Of a DNA stretch of 32,390 bases, positions 15,931-24,340 are shown piece by piece. Positions within the stretch are counted from its first letter, which is position 1. Each line of letters begins with the position of its first letter. The position numbers were made by a program, and so were the translations under genes. The stretch spans positions 1 to 32,390 of the forward strand of contig JBBQKP010000011.1 in the NCBI GenBank assembly GCA_038326995.1. Reading direction: 5' to 3'. The notes under the pieces were generated by a model, which was not told the origin of the DNA, did no database searches, and was given only the letters and a program-made list of their open reading frames with translations. The stretch is from JBBQKP01 sp038326995. Its GTDB lineage: Bacteria; Planctomycetota; Phycisphaerae; Tepidisphaerales; Tepidisphaeraceae.

Positions 15931-17064
15931 ATGATTCGAATCGGGCTTCAGGTGGATTTGATCGGCAGTTACGGTCGGGACGTGTTGCGCGGGCTCATAC
16001 AATACGCGAATCTTGCGGGAAACTGGGAGTTTGTCAGGCCTTCGATGTACGGCGTGGAGCGAAAGCGGAAAATGCATTCCGGACAGATCGACGCCGCGGT
16101 GATGATGGTGCATAGCGCCCAGTCGATAAAGACGTTACAAAGGGCAAAGGTGCCGATTGTCAACGTATCGCACACACTGGACGCGGCGGCGCTGCACCGA
16201 TTGAAGCTGCATTCGGTGTTGCCCGACGATGAGGGCATCGGCCGGGCTGCGTATGCGTATCTACGCGAGCGCGGCTTCCGCAGTTTCGCGTTTTGCGGCC
16301 ATCCGACAGTGGCCTGGTCACGCGTCAGACAAAACGCCTTCGCCGACCTCGCCCGGGCTGACGGCTGCGAGTGCTCTATTTCACTTATGGCCGACGCGGT
16401 GTCAGCCGCCTGGATCGCGCAGTTGCCCAAGCCCGTCGCCCTCTTTGCCGCCAACGATCGCTACGCCTGGCTCGCGGTCGATGCCTGCCGAACGGCGCGC
16501 GTGAAAGTGCCCGAACAACTGGCGATTCTGGGCGTCGACGACGACCTGTTGCTGGTCGATCTTGTCCGGCCGTCGCTTTCCAGCATTCAGTCTTCGGGGT
16601 TTCAGGTCGGCGTCGAAGCGGGCGCGATGCTCGTCGATTTGCTGAATGGAAAAATCGTCGAGCCGCGAATTCGCCTGGTGCCTTTGCAGGGAATCGTCAC
16701 GCGAAACTCCTGCGAGGTCTTGACCATCGGCGACGAGGCTGTGGTGAGTGCTGTCCAGTTCATCCGAAAGTCGGCTGCGAATCCGATCGGCGTGAGCGAA
16801 GTTGTCGCCGAGGTGATGCTGAGCCGTCGCAACTTGGAGCGTAAGTTCCAGACGGCTCTGGGCAGGAGCATTCTGCAGGAGATTCGCCGCGTGCGGATCG
16901 ATCGCGCGTGCGACCTCCTTCGAGACACGGACTTTGATATGCCCGCGATCGCCCGCGGCTGTGGCTTCACGAGCCACGTCCGCTTCTCGACGGTGTTTCA
17001 GCAGCAGCTCGCTTGCGCGCCCACAGCCTTTCGGCGTAAGCACCGCGTAACGGTGGTGCGGTAA
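15931..17064 (+). CDS. XylR-type transcriptional regulator (LacI-like sensor + AraC DNA-binding domain)
   Basis: The product is 377 aa. Residues 1-265 form a periplasmic-binding-protein-like sensor: MIRIGLQVDLIGSYGRDVLRGL, then AILGVDDDLLLVDLVRPSLSSIQ, the LacI-family hinge segment. Residues ~275-372 carry two helix-turn-helix motifs of AraC type (SEVVAEVMLSRRNLERKFQ and MPAIARGCGFTSHVRFSTVFQ, then PTAFRR). This arrangement, with an N-terminal sensor and no N-terminal LacI HTH, is that of E. coli XylR, which activates sugar genes upon ligand binding. The ligand is unknown. Divergence from the pseudopilin/PEP-CTERM genes suggests control of them. Start at 15931 is an ATG with a weak GG-rich upstream. 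Confidence 0.92.
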   Translation: MIRIGLQVDLIGSYGRDVLRGLIQYANLAGNWEFVRPSMYGVERKRKMHSGQIDAAVMMVHSAQSIKTLQRAKVPIVNVSHTLDAAALHRLKLHSVLPDDEGIGRAAYAYLRERGFRSFAFCGHPTVAWSRVRQNAFADLARADGCECSISLMADAVSAAWIAQLPKPVALFAANDRYAWLAVDACRTARVKVPEQLAILGVDDDLLLVDLVRPSLSSIQSSGFQVGVEAGAMLVDLLNGKIVEPRIRLVPLQGIVTRNSCEVLTIGDEAVVSAVQFIRKSAANPIGVSEVVAEVMLSRRNLERKFQTALGRSILQEIRRVRIDRACDLLRDTDFDMPAIARGCGFTSHVRFSTVFQQQLACAPTAFRRKHRVTVVR

Positions 17065-17189
17065 AGCCAATGTCATGAAACCCGGTAAATACTTTGTTGA
17101 TCTTAAGGGTTTCACTTCGGCGGATTTGAGTAAGAGCCCGTTTCGCCGCAGACGCTAGCCTTCGTGCGCGTTCGGCGTTAAACGACGCG

Positions 17190-17221
17190 AACACCCCGCG
17201 ACGACGAAGTCGCGGGGTGTT
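17190..17221. terminator. Strong intrinsic terminator between converging genes
   Basis: AACACCCCGCGAC (17190-17202) and GTCGCGGGGTGTT (17209-17221) form a perfect 13-bp stem with a 6-nt loop. GATTTTGT follows on the plus strand; the minus-strand flank lacks a good T-run. It follows the regulator (126 nt past its stop) and also ends the minus-strand PEP-CTERM gene. Confidence 0.88.
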
Positions 17222-17258
17222 GATTTTGTCGAACGATTCAACTTCAGGTTCAGATGAT

Positions 17259-17918
17259 TCAGGCGCGGCGGCGACGCAGCGCGGCAAGCGAACCCGCGGC
17301 GATCAGGCCCAGAACCGTCGGCTCGGGGATGGCGCCGGGCGAAGCGATGTTGGTGACAGGAGTCGGGTTCGATGCGAACGCAGCATTCACACTGTACGCG
17401 CCATCGACACCCACTGATGCGAGGGTGGACAACACAGTTCCAGCGCCGGTACGGACGAAACTGGATCCCGGTGTCGCGGCACCGAACGTGACGCGGGTGA
17501 CTTCGACGTTCGAACCGGTGAAAATCACAACCGCATCACCACCGCTCGAAAGTCCAACACCCGACCCCGAATAGCTGCCGATTTGAACGGTGTTGGGGAG
17601 GTTCCAGAAGGTGCGGAACTGGGGGGCCTCGATCAAGGGGGCGGCACTCTCGAAGAAAACCACGGATTCGCCCGGAGCGATGGCCGAGACACCCAGAAGA
17701 TCGACAATTACCGTATCCGGGACACCAAACGAGCCGTCATCAAATCTGAAGCCGGCTACGTTCTCTGATGCTGCACCGGTGTTGGTCAGTTCGAACCAAT
17801 CCGGAGTGCCGCCGGTGCCCGAGCTGGACATCACTTCGGTGATCACGATGGCGGCTGAGGAAACGGATGCAACAACTGCGAGTGATGCAAGGCCGGCGAG
17901 GAGGGCGATCTTCTTCAT
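17259..17918 (-). CDS. PEP-CTERM exported protein with lamin-tail-like domain
   Basis: The product is 219 aa from the ATG at 17918, which begins a clear signal peptide (MKKIALLAGLASLAVVASVSSA). AIVITEVMSSSGTGGTPDWFELTNTG, then GFRFDDGS, is the hallmark of the lamin-tail domain (LTD), found on many bacterial exported proteins; it spans about residues 23-150. The C-terminus is IPEPTVLGLIAAGSLAALRRRRA, a PEP-CTERM sorting tail. Exosortase-dependent envelope or matrix placement is inferred. It converges on the XylR regulator and is probably monocistronic. In-frame upstream codons (to 17969) give an unlikely leader. Confidence 0.9.
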   Translation of the reverse strand: MKKIALLAGLASLAVVASVSSAAIVITEVMSSSGTGGTPDWFELTNTGAASENVAGFRFDDGSFGVPDTVIVDLLGVSAIAPGESVVFFESAAPLIEAPQFRTFWNLPNTVQIGSYSGSGVGLSSGGDAVVIFTGSNVEVTRVTFGAATPGSSFVRTGAGTVLSTLASVGVDGAYSVNAAFASNPTPVTNIASPGAIPEPTVLGLIAAGSLAALRRRRA

Positions 17919-18352
17919 GGTTCGGGTCTCTATTCTTTTCGTTCGATTGATATGACGGTCGGCCGGCACACACGTGCCCGGCCTGATGCGAAGAAAGATA
18001 AGGCCCGGAAAATCCGGTCTGTTAGTTCTTCAATAACGTTTGGCTAAGGTTTCGTTAAGTTCGGAGCGTCCGATATCACAATCGGGGCGAATCCGATTAT
18101 CTCCGACAAAATGTGTAAAGATGGAGAAAGATTTAGGATGGATTCTGGAAATGAGTCTCAATCACTCGTGATTTGTCACGTCAAAATTTACGGGTTACTG
18201 CTGACGATTACTGTCGACTCAAACTGGCTCAATCCCGTGTAGCCGCCAGCTTGCTGGCGCTTATGGTGCAAGACGAGTCCGACGAAGCGCCAGCAAGCTG
18301 GCGGGTACTCTTATAAAAAAGACATGCTTTTTCAATTCGTCGCATCACCGCT
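17919..18352. other. Intergenic region with REP-like element
   Basis: This region of 434 nt holds the upstream region of the lamin-tail gene and a REP-like palindromic element (separate entry). Near 17961-17983 GGCCGGCAC pairs imperfectly with GTGCCCGGCC, possibly in that gene's 5' leader. The middle (18000-18230) is AT-richer, with no protein-like frame. Confidence 0.5.
18243..18304. repeat. REP-like palindromic element, perfect 20-bp inverted repeat
   Basis: The arms 18243-18262 and 18285-18304 are exact reverse complements. Each arm also contains its own hairpin (GCCAGC TT GCTGGC). Three more bases pair on the outside (GTA...TAC) past one mismatch. The same arm recurs at 32337 at the right end of the window, so it is a dispersed family. 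Confidence 0.85.
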
Positions 18353-18505
18353 TTAAGGTAACGCGTGCTTGAACTGTCGTTCTGCTTTTTCTTTGTTGAG
18401 AAACGTCGAGACGTCCGTGTCACCCAGAAGATCAATCACTCGAAATTTGGGATGCGACAGAGCACTGGCTTTGACTAATGCACGATCTGAACGCTTACTT
18501 TCCAT
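18353..18505 (-). CDS. Small ORF overlapping the end of ndh
   Basis: This 50-codon frame starts at an ATG (18505-18503) inside the last codons of ndh and overlaps it by 11 nt, in a different frame. The product begins MESKRSDRALVKASALSHPK and contains FRVIDLLGDTDVSTFLNKEK; it ends HALP. It looks protein-like: a globular amphipathic pattern with few odd residues. The overlap and lack of a spacer fit translational coupling to ndh. I do not recognise the family; it could also be a chance frame, as it is short. The stop is 48 nt from the REP element. Confidence 0.5.
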   Translation of the reverse strand: MESKRSDRALVKASALSHPKFRVIDLLGDTDVSTFLNKEKAERQFKHALP

Positions 18506-19874
18506 CCAACTGCGTCAGATAATCCATCGCTTTTTCTGCCCTCTCCTCTGTTTCCAATCTGGAGGAGCTGACGTCGAGCTCGTGCTCGCCCGTGATGAGT
18601 CGGACCGCGCGCGAGCCCAGAACGTAGCCGAAGGTCCATTGCACCATGACCACCAGTTTGCTGCGATGGCTGATGAGGAACATGACGTGGATGAGCCCCC
18701 ACATGAGCCACGCGAGCAGGCCGCCGAAGCGGATGCCCTTGATGTCGGCGACGGCTTTTGCGGTGCCGATGGTCGCCATCGTGCCCTTGTCGATGTAGTT
18801 GAAGGCGGGGCGGTCGAAGGTTTTGCCGAAGGAGAGATTGTCGCGAATTTGCCGGGCGACGAACGCGCCCATCTGCATGGCCGCGGGAGCGACGCCGGGC
18901 ACGGGCTGCTTTGTGTCGCAATCCAAAGCCGCCGCCGCGTCGCCGATGACGAACACCTCGCCGAATCCCGGCACGGACAAATCCTCATCGACAATCACGC
19001 GTCCGCTTTTATCCAAAGGCACGCCCAGCGTCTTGGCGATGGGCTGGCCCTGCACGCCCGCGGCCCAGATGATGTTCTCCGCCTCGAGCCTTTCCTTGCC
19101 GATCCACACCGCATGTTTCTCGATGTTGGTCACACGCGAGTTCAGCCGCACCTCGACGCCCATTGATTCAAGATCGTCTTTGGCGCGGGCGGAGAGGATC
19201 GGGTGCATCGCGGGCAGGAGACGGTCGCCGCCTTGCAGCAGAATGATCCGGGCGGTCTTGGTGTCGATGAAGCGAAAGTCCTTGGGGATGTCAGAGCTGG
19301 CGATTTCGCGCAGCGCCCCCGCCATCTCCACGCCCGTCGGCCCGCCGCCGATCACGACGAACGTCAGCTTCGCCCTTCTCTCGTGCGGATCAGCTTCCTG
19401 CTCTGCCTCCTCGAATGCCAGCAAAACGCGCTTGCGGATCTCCGTCGCGTCGTCGACTGTCTTGAGCCCGGGCGCGAATTTCTCCCACTCGGGCTTGCCG
19501 AAATACGAGTGCGTCGCACCGACGGCGATCACGAGATAGTCGTAGCCCAGCTCTTCATCTTCCGTGCGAACGATCCGCAATTTCAGGTCGACAGAATCCA
19601 CGTGCGCCATCACCACCTGAACATTCTGCTGCGACCTGAACACGCGGCGGATCGGGTAGGCAATATCGCCGGGCGATAGTCCCGCCGTCGCGACCTGATA
19701 CAGGAGCGGCTGAAACAGGTGATAGTTGTGGCGATCAAAAAGCAGAATATCGCAATCCGAACGGGCCAGGCCCTTGGCGACTTTCACACCGGCGAAACCC
19801 GCGCCAATGACGATTACGCGCGGGCGGCGATTGGTGTTGGTCGAATGCTCTGGTCCGGACTCGAATCCACTCAT
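18495..19874 (-). CDS. ndh: Type II NADH:quinone oxidoreductase (NDH-2)
   Basis: The product is 459 aa, at the long end of NDH-2. It oxidises NADH and reduces quinone through FAD at the inner membrane without pumping protons. Visible features are the FAD-binding VIVIGAGFAGVKVA (20-33), NYHLFQPLLYQVATAGLSP (50-68), the second dinucleotide motif VVIGGGPTGVEMAGALRE (173-190), FVIGDAAAALD (308-318) and the quinone-site-like PGVAPAAMQMG (326-336). A hydrophobic C-terminal stretch (GGLLAWLMWGLIHVMFLI, 384-401) probably anchors it to the membrane. It is separated from the upstream lipoprotein gene by a long structured terminator. The first 15 residues are polar and may be unneeded. Confidence 0.94.
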   Translation of the reverse strand: MSGFESGPEHSTNTNRRPRVIVIGAGFAGVKVAKGLARSDCDILLFDRHNYHLFQPLLYQVATAGLSPGDIAYPIRRVFRSQQNVQVVMAHVDSVDLKLRIVRTEDEELGYDYLVIAVGATHSYFGKPEWEKFAPGLKTVDDATEIRKRVLLAFEEAEQEADPHERRAKLTFVVIGGGPTGVEMAGALREIASSDIPKDFRFIDTKTARIILLQGGDRLLPAMHPILSARAKDDLESMGVEVRLNSRVTNIEKHAVWIGKERLEAENIIWAAGVQGQPIAKTLGVPLDKSGRVIVDEDLSVPGFGEVFVIGDAAAALDCDTKQPVPGVAPAAMQMGAFVARQIRDNLSFGKTFDRPAFNYIDKGTMATIGTAKAVADIKGIRFGGLLAWLMWGLIHVMFLISHRSKLVVMVQWTFGYVLGSRAVRLITGEHELDVSSSRLETEERAEKAMDYLTQLDGK

Positions 19875-19960
19875 GCGACGCAGCGTACAGGCACGTGAGA
19901 CAATTGCGTATCAGCTTATTTCTCAGACGGGTCCTCTACGCGCCTCGACGCTTCTCGACG

Positions 19961-20067
19961 AAAAAAAAGAGCCGCACACGACGTAAGCGGGCACTTCGAT
20001 TTTTCTGAATAGCTCATTTTGAACGCGAAGAACGACGCAAGCCCGCTCACTGAGTACGCGGCTCTTT
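19961..20067 (-). terminator. Large multi-stem intrinsic terminator
   Basis: On the minus strand AAAGAGCCGC (20067-20058) pairs with GCGGCTCTTT (19975-19966), and inside it AGCGGGC (20047-20041) pairs with GCCCGCT (19992-19986). CTTCG/CGAAG words lie deeper inside. Eight T follow the outer stem (19968-19961). It would end transcription of the Tad lipoprotein gene before ndh. At over 100 nt it is longer than a usual terminator. Confidence 0.75.
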
Positions 20068-20107
20068 AGGACGATTTCGGATTATGCCGAAACGGGGCTT
20101 TATGCGG

Positions 20108-20641
20108 CTACTTTCCGATGTCGATACCTACGCCGATACTGCTCGGGCCTTGATCGCTCGAGGCGCCGCCGTCGCGAAGGGCTTTGCGGGCGGCGATGGA
20201 GTCGGTCGTGTCACGCAGTGCGCCGGGATTCGTGCCTTGGCCGACGAAGATTTTTTCCGGCGCGATGCCGGCGTCGGCGAGGTAGTCCTCGGTCGCGATC
20301 ATGAGCGCGTCAGTCGTGTCGCCCTCGGGCAAGTTGATGTAGAGCCGCGCGGTGGCACCTTTGGGCAGCACGGAGAGAATGCGATCGATCTTGTCCCGGC
20401 CCAGTGAGTTGAGCTTGCCATCGTCGAAGTGCTGAGAGAAGAGCATGGCGTCGTCGCGTGCGCCCGAGGCGGCCATGCGTGCGAAGGCGACTTCGGTTGC
20501 GGTGGGGACGGCGGGGTCACGAAGCGTGGATTCACGATAAGCAGGCTCATCTGTTTTGGGCTTGGATTCACACCCGATGATCAGGAACGTGGCACCCAGG
20601 GCGAGCGGGAAAAACTTGAGTACGGAGTTGTGATTTTTCAT
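20108..20641 (-). CDS. Small lipoprotein at the end of the Tad locus
   Basis: The product is 177 aa. The signal peptide ends in FLIIGC with Cys24 as the lipidated residue. After a short polar linker a region LNSLGRDKIDRILSVLPKGATARLYINLPEGDTTDALMIATEDYLADAGIAPEKIFVGQG (about 80-140) looks like an OmpA-like or CpaD-like alpha/beta fold, with a 'helix, strand, helix, strand' order. In classic Tad loci a lipoprotein such as CpaD/RcpB or TadD helps the secretin insert or act, so this may be the local equivalent. That role is inference from position (63 nt after tadC) and lipidation. No strong Shine-Dalgarno is seen. Confidence 0.75.
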   Translation of the reverse strand: MKNHNSVLKFFPLALGATFLIIGCESKPKTDEPAYRESTLRDPAVPTATEVAFARMAASGARDDAMLFSQHFDDGKLNSLGRDKIDRILSVLPKGATARLYINLPEGDTTDALMIATEDYLADAGIAPEKIFVGQGTNPGALRDTTDSIAARKALRDGGASSDQGPSSIGVGIDIGK

Positions 20642-20689
20642 GGCGAAGTGGGTAATGGAATTGTGATCGGATGTTATCGACTATCGAGT

Positions 20690-20713
20690 GAACTATTCGG
20701 TGAACTATTCGGT
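20690..20713. repeat. 12-bp direct repeat duplicating the tadC stop region
   Basis: GAACTATTCGGT occurs twice in tandem. Read on the minus strand it gives the tadC stop GAATAG followed by a second copy of the same sequence. This is a recent slippage duplication just outside the coding end. Confidence 0.75.
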
Positions 20714-21631
20714 AAAGAGGGCACTGTTGAGCAGGCCGATGACGGTGGGCCCTGCAAGGACGATGAATGTTGCGGGGAAGACGAAGAGCACCAGGGGGAA
20801 GCTCATTTTGACACTGGCCTTGGCGGCGAGTTCTTCTGCCTGGAACTGGCGTTTGCTACGCATGGACTCGGCCTGCACGCGAAGGGCGGTTGCGATGCTC
20901 GTGCCGAATCGGTCGGCCTGGATGAGCATGGCGGTGAGCGACTGGATCGACGTGTTGCCGGTTCGGGTGGCGAGGTTTTTGAACGCGTCCTGTCGGCTCA
21001 CGCCGACGCGGGTTTCCATGTGCGCGACGCTGAACTCGCGTGAGAGTGCGGGGTGAGACAGTTCCAGTTCATCGCCGACGCGCTGCATGGAGCCGTCGAT
21101 GGTCAGGCCCGATTCGACGCAGATGACCATTAAGTCGAGTGCGTCGGGCAGGCCGAGGTTGAGGGCCTTTTGATTGGCGGAGATTTTGGAGCTGAGCCAG
21201 ATGGAAGGGATGAAGTGCCCGATGAGCCCGCCCAGGGCAGCGCCGAGCACGCCGTATCCGAACGCGGAGGCAAAGATGTAACCGAACACGATTCCGCCGA
21301 TGAGGCAGATGAAGCGGAAGCCGACGACGGACTTGATGGCGGCGGGGTCGTAGATGCCGGCCATCGCGAGCTTCTTTCGCATGCCTCCGATCTTTTCACT
21401 TTCCTTTTCCGGCATGAACGGGCTGGCCAGTGCCATGCCGATTCGTTTGAGCGGACTGTCTTGTTTCGTGTCGCCGTCGGCGATCGTCACCTGCGAGCCG
21501 GTCTGTCCGCGACCCGAGAGGCGCGAGGCAATCTTCGGATCCGCAGCAACCATCAATCGCGCCACGCCCCAGTACGCACCCAGGGCAAGGGCCCCGGCGA
21601 GTGAAGCAGAGAATATGAGGTTTGTATCCAT
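20705..21631 (-). CDS. tadC: Tad pilus inner-membrane platform protein TadC
   Basis: The product is 308 aa. The T2SSF (GspF/PilC-like) fold is clear: LPDALDLMVICVESGLTIDGSMQRVGDELELSHPALSREF (~165-205), then RQDAFKNLATRTGNTSIQSLTAMLIQADRFGTSIATALRVQAESMR, with C-terminal helix FPLVLFVFPATFIVLAGPTVIGL. An N-terminal helix (9-28) and two helices around 100-145 complete the membrane part. TadC and TadB together form the platform that couples the CpaF ATPase to pilus growth. It is 99 nt after tadB, a wider gap than is usual for this pair. Confidence 0.95.
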   Translation of the reverse strand: MDTNLIFSASLAGALALGAYWGVARLMVAADPKIASRLSGRGQTGSQVTIADGDTKQDSPLKRIGMALASPFMPEKESEKIGGMRKKLAMAGIYDPAAIKSVVGFRFICLIGGIVFGYIFASAFGYGVLGAALGGLIGHFIPSIWLSSKISANQKALNLGLPDALDLMVICVESGLTIDGSMQRVGDELELSHPALSREFSVAHMETRVGVSRQDAFKNLATRTGNTSIQSLTAMLIQADRFGTSIATALRVQAESMRSKRQFQAEELAAKASVKMSFPLVLFVFPATFIVLAGPTVIGLLNSALFTE

Positions 21632-21730
21632 GATGAGGAAGTGGGGAGCGGGGAGTGGAGGGCGGGGACGTGAGAGTGAAACGCTTTCTACTCTACTCGC
21701 TCCCCGCTCTGGTCTTGATTCTGAATTTGA

Positions 21731-22693
21731 CTACACCTTCACCGTCGTGATTTTGCGAATGACATAGAGCCCGATCACCTGCATCGTGAACGCGGCGCCG
21801 AGCATCTGAAGGCCCAGCGTTGTGTTGATGAGCCGCCCGGCGTATTCGGCGTTCATGACATAGCTGATGACGAACATGACGGCCGGGAATGCGGTCAGGA
21901 GATATCCGGTGAATCGGCCTTCTGCGGTCTTGGCCTTGACCTGCTGCTGGAGGCGGATTCGCTGGCGGATCATGCCGCTGATATTCTGCAGGACTTCGGA
22001 CAAGTCACCGCCGGTTTGGCGCTGGATGAGCACCGCGGTGACGAAGAACGAGAAGTCGGTAGAATCGATTCGGGTGGTCATGTCCTTGAGAGCAGAATCC
22101 ATTGGAATGCCGAGCGAAGTCTGGTCGTATGCCTTCATGAACTCGCCCGCCAGGGGCTGGGGCAGTTCCTCGCCCATCATTTTCAGGCCTGTTCCCATCG
22201 AGTGACCGGCGCGAAGTGCCCTGCCGAGAAAGTCCATCGCTTCGGGAAGCTGGTCGTCCAGGAGCCGCTGACGTGCGTTCTTTTTTCGTACGAGATAGAG
22301 CGGGGGCAAGATCCCAAGGAGCCCGCCCGTCACAGCGGCGATGATCACCACGCCGAATATCACCATCATCATCAGGAAGCCGAAGCCGAAGAGCCCGACC
22401 ATCAGGCCCAGGAAGTTTTTCAGTTTGACGTCAGGTCGTGAAAGCAGAATCAGGCTGTTGATGTGCCGGACGAAGCTGAATCGCATCAGCTTGCCTTCCA
22501 GGCCTTGGAGCACGAGATCGTTGCGGATGGACCGCTGCGATTCGGAGACCTGCGACGAGCGCTCGCCCGAGTTGAGTCGGGACTTGAGTTTTCTTCGATC
22601 ACCCGTCAGCAGATCGATTACGATACGCGCGATCACCCACACGAGCAGTGCGAGTGAGAGGGCGTAGAAGAGTGGGGCGATGAGTCCGTGCAT
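21731..22693 (-). CDS. tadB: Tad pilus inner-membrane platform protein TadB
   Basis: The product is 320 aa. Transmembrane helices lie at ~8-28, 93-115, 115-135, 265-282 and 293-312. The T2SSF core LPEAMDFLGRALRAGHSMGTGLKMMGEELPQPLAGEF (149-185) is followed by GIPMDSALKDMTTRIDSTDFSFFVTAVLIQRQTGGDLSEVLQNISGMIRQR (195-245), the typical TadB signature. It partners TadC and contacts the CpaF hexamer on the cytoplasmic side. It starts 46 nt after the cpaF stop. No abnormality is seen. Confidence 0.95.
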   Translation of the reverse strand: MHGLIAPLFYALSLALLVWVIARIVIDLLTGDRRKLKSRLNSGERSSQVSESQRSIRNDLVLQGLEGKLMRFSFVRHINSLILLSRPDVKLKNFLGLMVGLFGFGFLMMMVIFGVVIIAAVTGGLLGILPPLYLVRKKNARQRLLDDQLPEAMDFLGRALRAGHSMGTGLKMMGEELPQPLAGEFMKAYDQTSLGIPMDSALKDMTTRIDSTDFSFFVTAVLIQRQTGGDLSEVLQNISGMIRQRIRLQQQVKAKTAEGRFTGYLLTAFPAVMFVISYVMNAEYAGRLINTTLGLQMLGAAFTMQVIGLYVIRKITTVKV

Positions 22694-22739
22694 GGTGTGT
22701 CAGTGTGAGTGGACTAAAGGGGTCATCTGGCAGGGCCAG

Positions 22740-24245
22740 TTAGCAGGGAATCGTTCGTTTTTCGAAGGTGTCGGCCGGCAGCTTGATTCCGCGCGCTTCA
22801 ATTCGGGGCATGATCTTGGGCCTGATGCCCGAGCTGAAGAAGTGCCCTGTCGCGTTGCCCGCTTCGTCGAGTCCGGTTTGCTCGTAGCCGAAGATGTCGT
22901 GCATCTGGATGGTGTCGCCTTCCATGCCGACGATCTCGGTGACGCGGGTGATTTTTCTGCGTCCGCCCACCAGACGGTTGGCCTGCACGATGAGCTGAAC
23001 GGCACTGCTGATCTGCTGACGCATCGCCTTGGGCGGAATGTCGTAGCCTGCCATCGCGATCATGACTTCGAGTCGGCTGATGCCGTCGCGCGGATTGTTG
23101 GCGTGGATCGTGGTCATCGAGCCGTCGTGGCCGGTGTTCATGGCCTGAAGCATGTCCAGTGTCTCGCCGCTTCGGCACTCGCCGATGATCACGCGGTCGG
23201 GCCTCATTCGCAGACAGTTTTTCACCAGATCACGCTGCGTGATTTCGCCCTTGCCTTCCATGTTCATTGGACGCGTTTCCAGCCTGACCGTGTGAGGCTG
23301 CTGCAACTGCAGTTCGGCGGCGTCTTCGATCGTGATGACGCGCTCCTCCGCCTGGATGTATCGCGAAAGACAGTTGAGCAGCGTCGTCTTTCCCGAACCC
23401 GTACCGCCTGAAATAATCACATTGATCCGCGCCTGCACCGCGGCGGCGAGGAAGTCGATCACGCAAGGCGGGAATGCGCCCGCACGCAAAAGATCTTCGA
23501 GCTGCATCGGCTTATGCCCGAAGCGACGAATCGACATCGCAGGGCCGTCCAGCGCTAAAGGCGGAATGATCGCGTTCACTCGGCTGCCATCCGGCAGACG
23601 CGCATCACACATCGGGCTGGTCTCATCGATACGCCTGCCGACTTGCCCGACGATTCGCTCGATGATCTGCCTCAGATGCGCGTTGTCGCGAAAGCGAACA
23701 TCCGACAATTCCACGCGGCCTTTCTTTTCGACATAAATACGGTCCCAGCGGTTGACGAGAATATCGCTGATTGTCGAATCCTTCAGCAATGTTTCGAGCG
23801 GCCCCAGGCCGAACGTCTCGTCCATGATCTCGTCCATCAATCGCTGCTGTTCGCTGGCGTTGAGGAGTGATTTTTCGTTGGTGCAAAGTTCAGCGACCAG
23901 GGCACGGACTTCTCGCCTTGCCACTTCCGGAGCCATCGCACGCAAGTTCTGAACGTCCAGCTTATCCACCAACTGCTGGTGCATGCGGACCTTCATCTGC
24001 TGCATGTAAAGCTGACGCTCCGATTGCGGCGCGCTCACGATCGATGCGCGCGGAGGCGGCGACATCGAGCCGGCGGTCGAGGTGGGCTTGGGGACGCCGG
24101 GCGCTGAAGCGGTATTGGCCTTGACCGCTTGAAGCGCCATGAACGCACTGTCGGCGGCGTTGGCGGGACGCTCGGCCGGGCTTTCTGCCTTGGCGGGTGA
24201 CGGCACTTCGACCGTCTGAGTATTTGTTCTACTGAATAGACCCAT
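22740..24245 (-). CDS. cpaF: Tad pilus assembly ATPase CpaF/TadA
   Basis: The product is 501 aa from the ATG at 24245, which has AGGAG 8 nt upstream; a longer frame to 24278 is unlikely. A low-complexity N-terminal tail (1-75, Ala/Pro-rich) precedes the secretion ATPase: N-terminal domain FGLGPLETLLKDSTISDILVNRWDRIYVEKKGRVE (145-179), Walker A SGGTGSGKTT (279-288), ITIEDAAELQL (304-314), RMRPDRVIIGECRSGETLDMLQAMNTGHDGSMTTIHANNP (347-386) with the Walker B Glu and His box. It hydrolyses ATP to extrude Flp subunits. All catalytic parts are intact. Confidence 0.97.
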   Translation of the reverse strand: MGLFSRTNTQTVEVPSPAKAESPAERPANAADSAFMALQAVKANTASAPGVPKPTSTAGSMSPPPRASIVSAPQSERQLYMQQMKVRMHQQLVDKLDVQNLRAMAPEVARREVRALVAELCTNEKSLLNASEQQRLMDEIMDETFGLGPLETLLKDSTISDILVNRWDRIYVEKKGRVELSDVRFRDNAHLRQIIERIVGQVGRRIDETSPMCDARLPDGSRVNAIIPPLALDGPAMSIRRFGHKPMQLEDLLRAGAFPPCVIDFLAAAVQARINVIISGGTGSGKTTLLNCLSRYIQAEERVITIEDAAELQLQQPHTVRLETRPMNMEGKGEITQRDLVKNCLRMRPDRVIIGECRSGETLDMLQAMNTGHDGSMTTIHANNPRDGISRLEVMIAMAGYDIPPKAMRQQISSAVQLIVQANRLVGGRRKITRVTEIVGMEGDTIQMHDIFGYEQTGLDEAGNATGHFFSSGIRPKIMPRIEARGIKLPADTFEKRTIPC

Positions 24246-24340
24246 GACAACTACTCCTATAACAATTTCTATACACACCCGAAGACCATCTCACGCGACG
24301 CGCTAACTGAACTCTTTGACACATTCACTCGTTCACTTGA

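Noticed and set aside
18369..19166. 265-codon plus-strand frame opposite ndh
   Set aside because: It is the reverse-strand shadow of NDH-2, common in GC-rich DNA.
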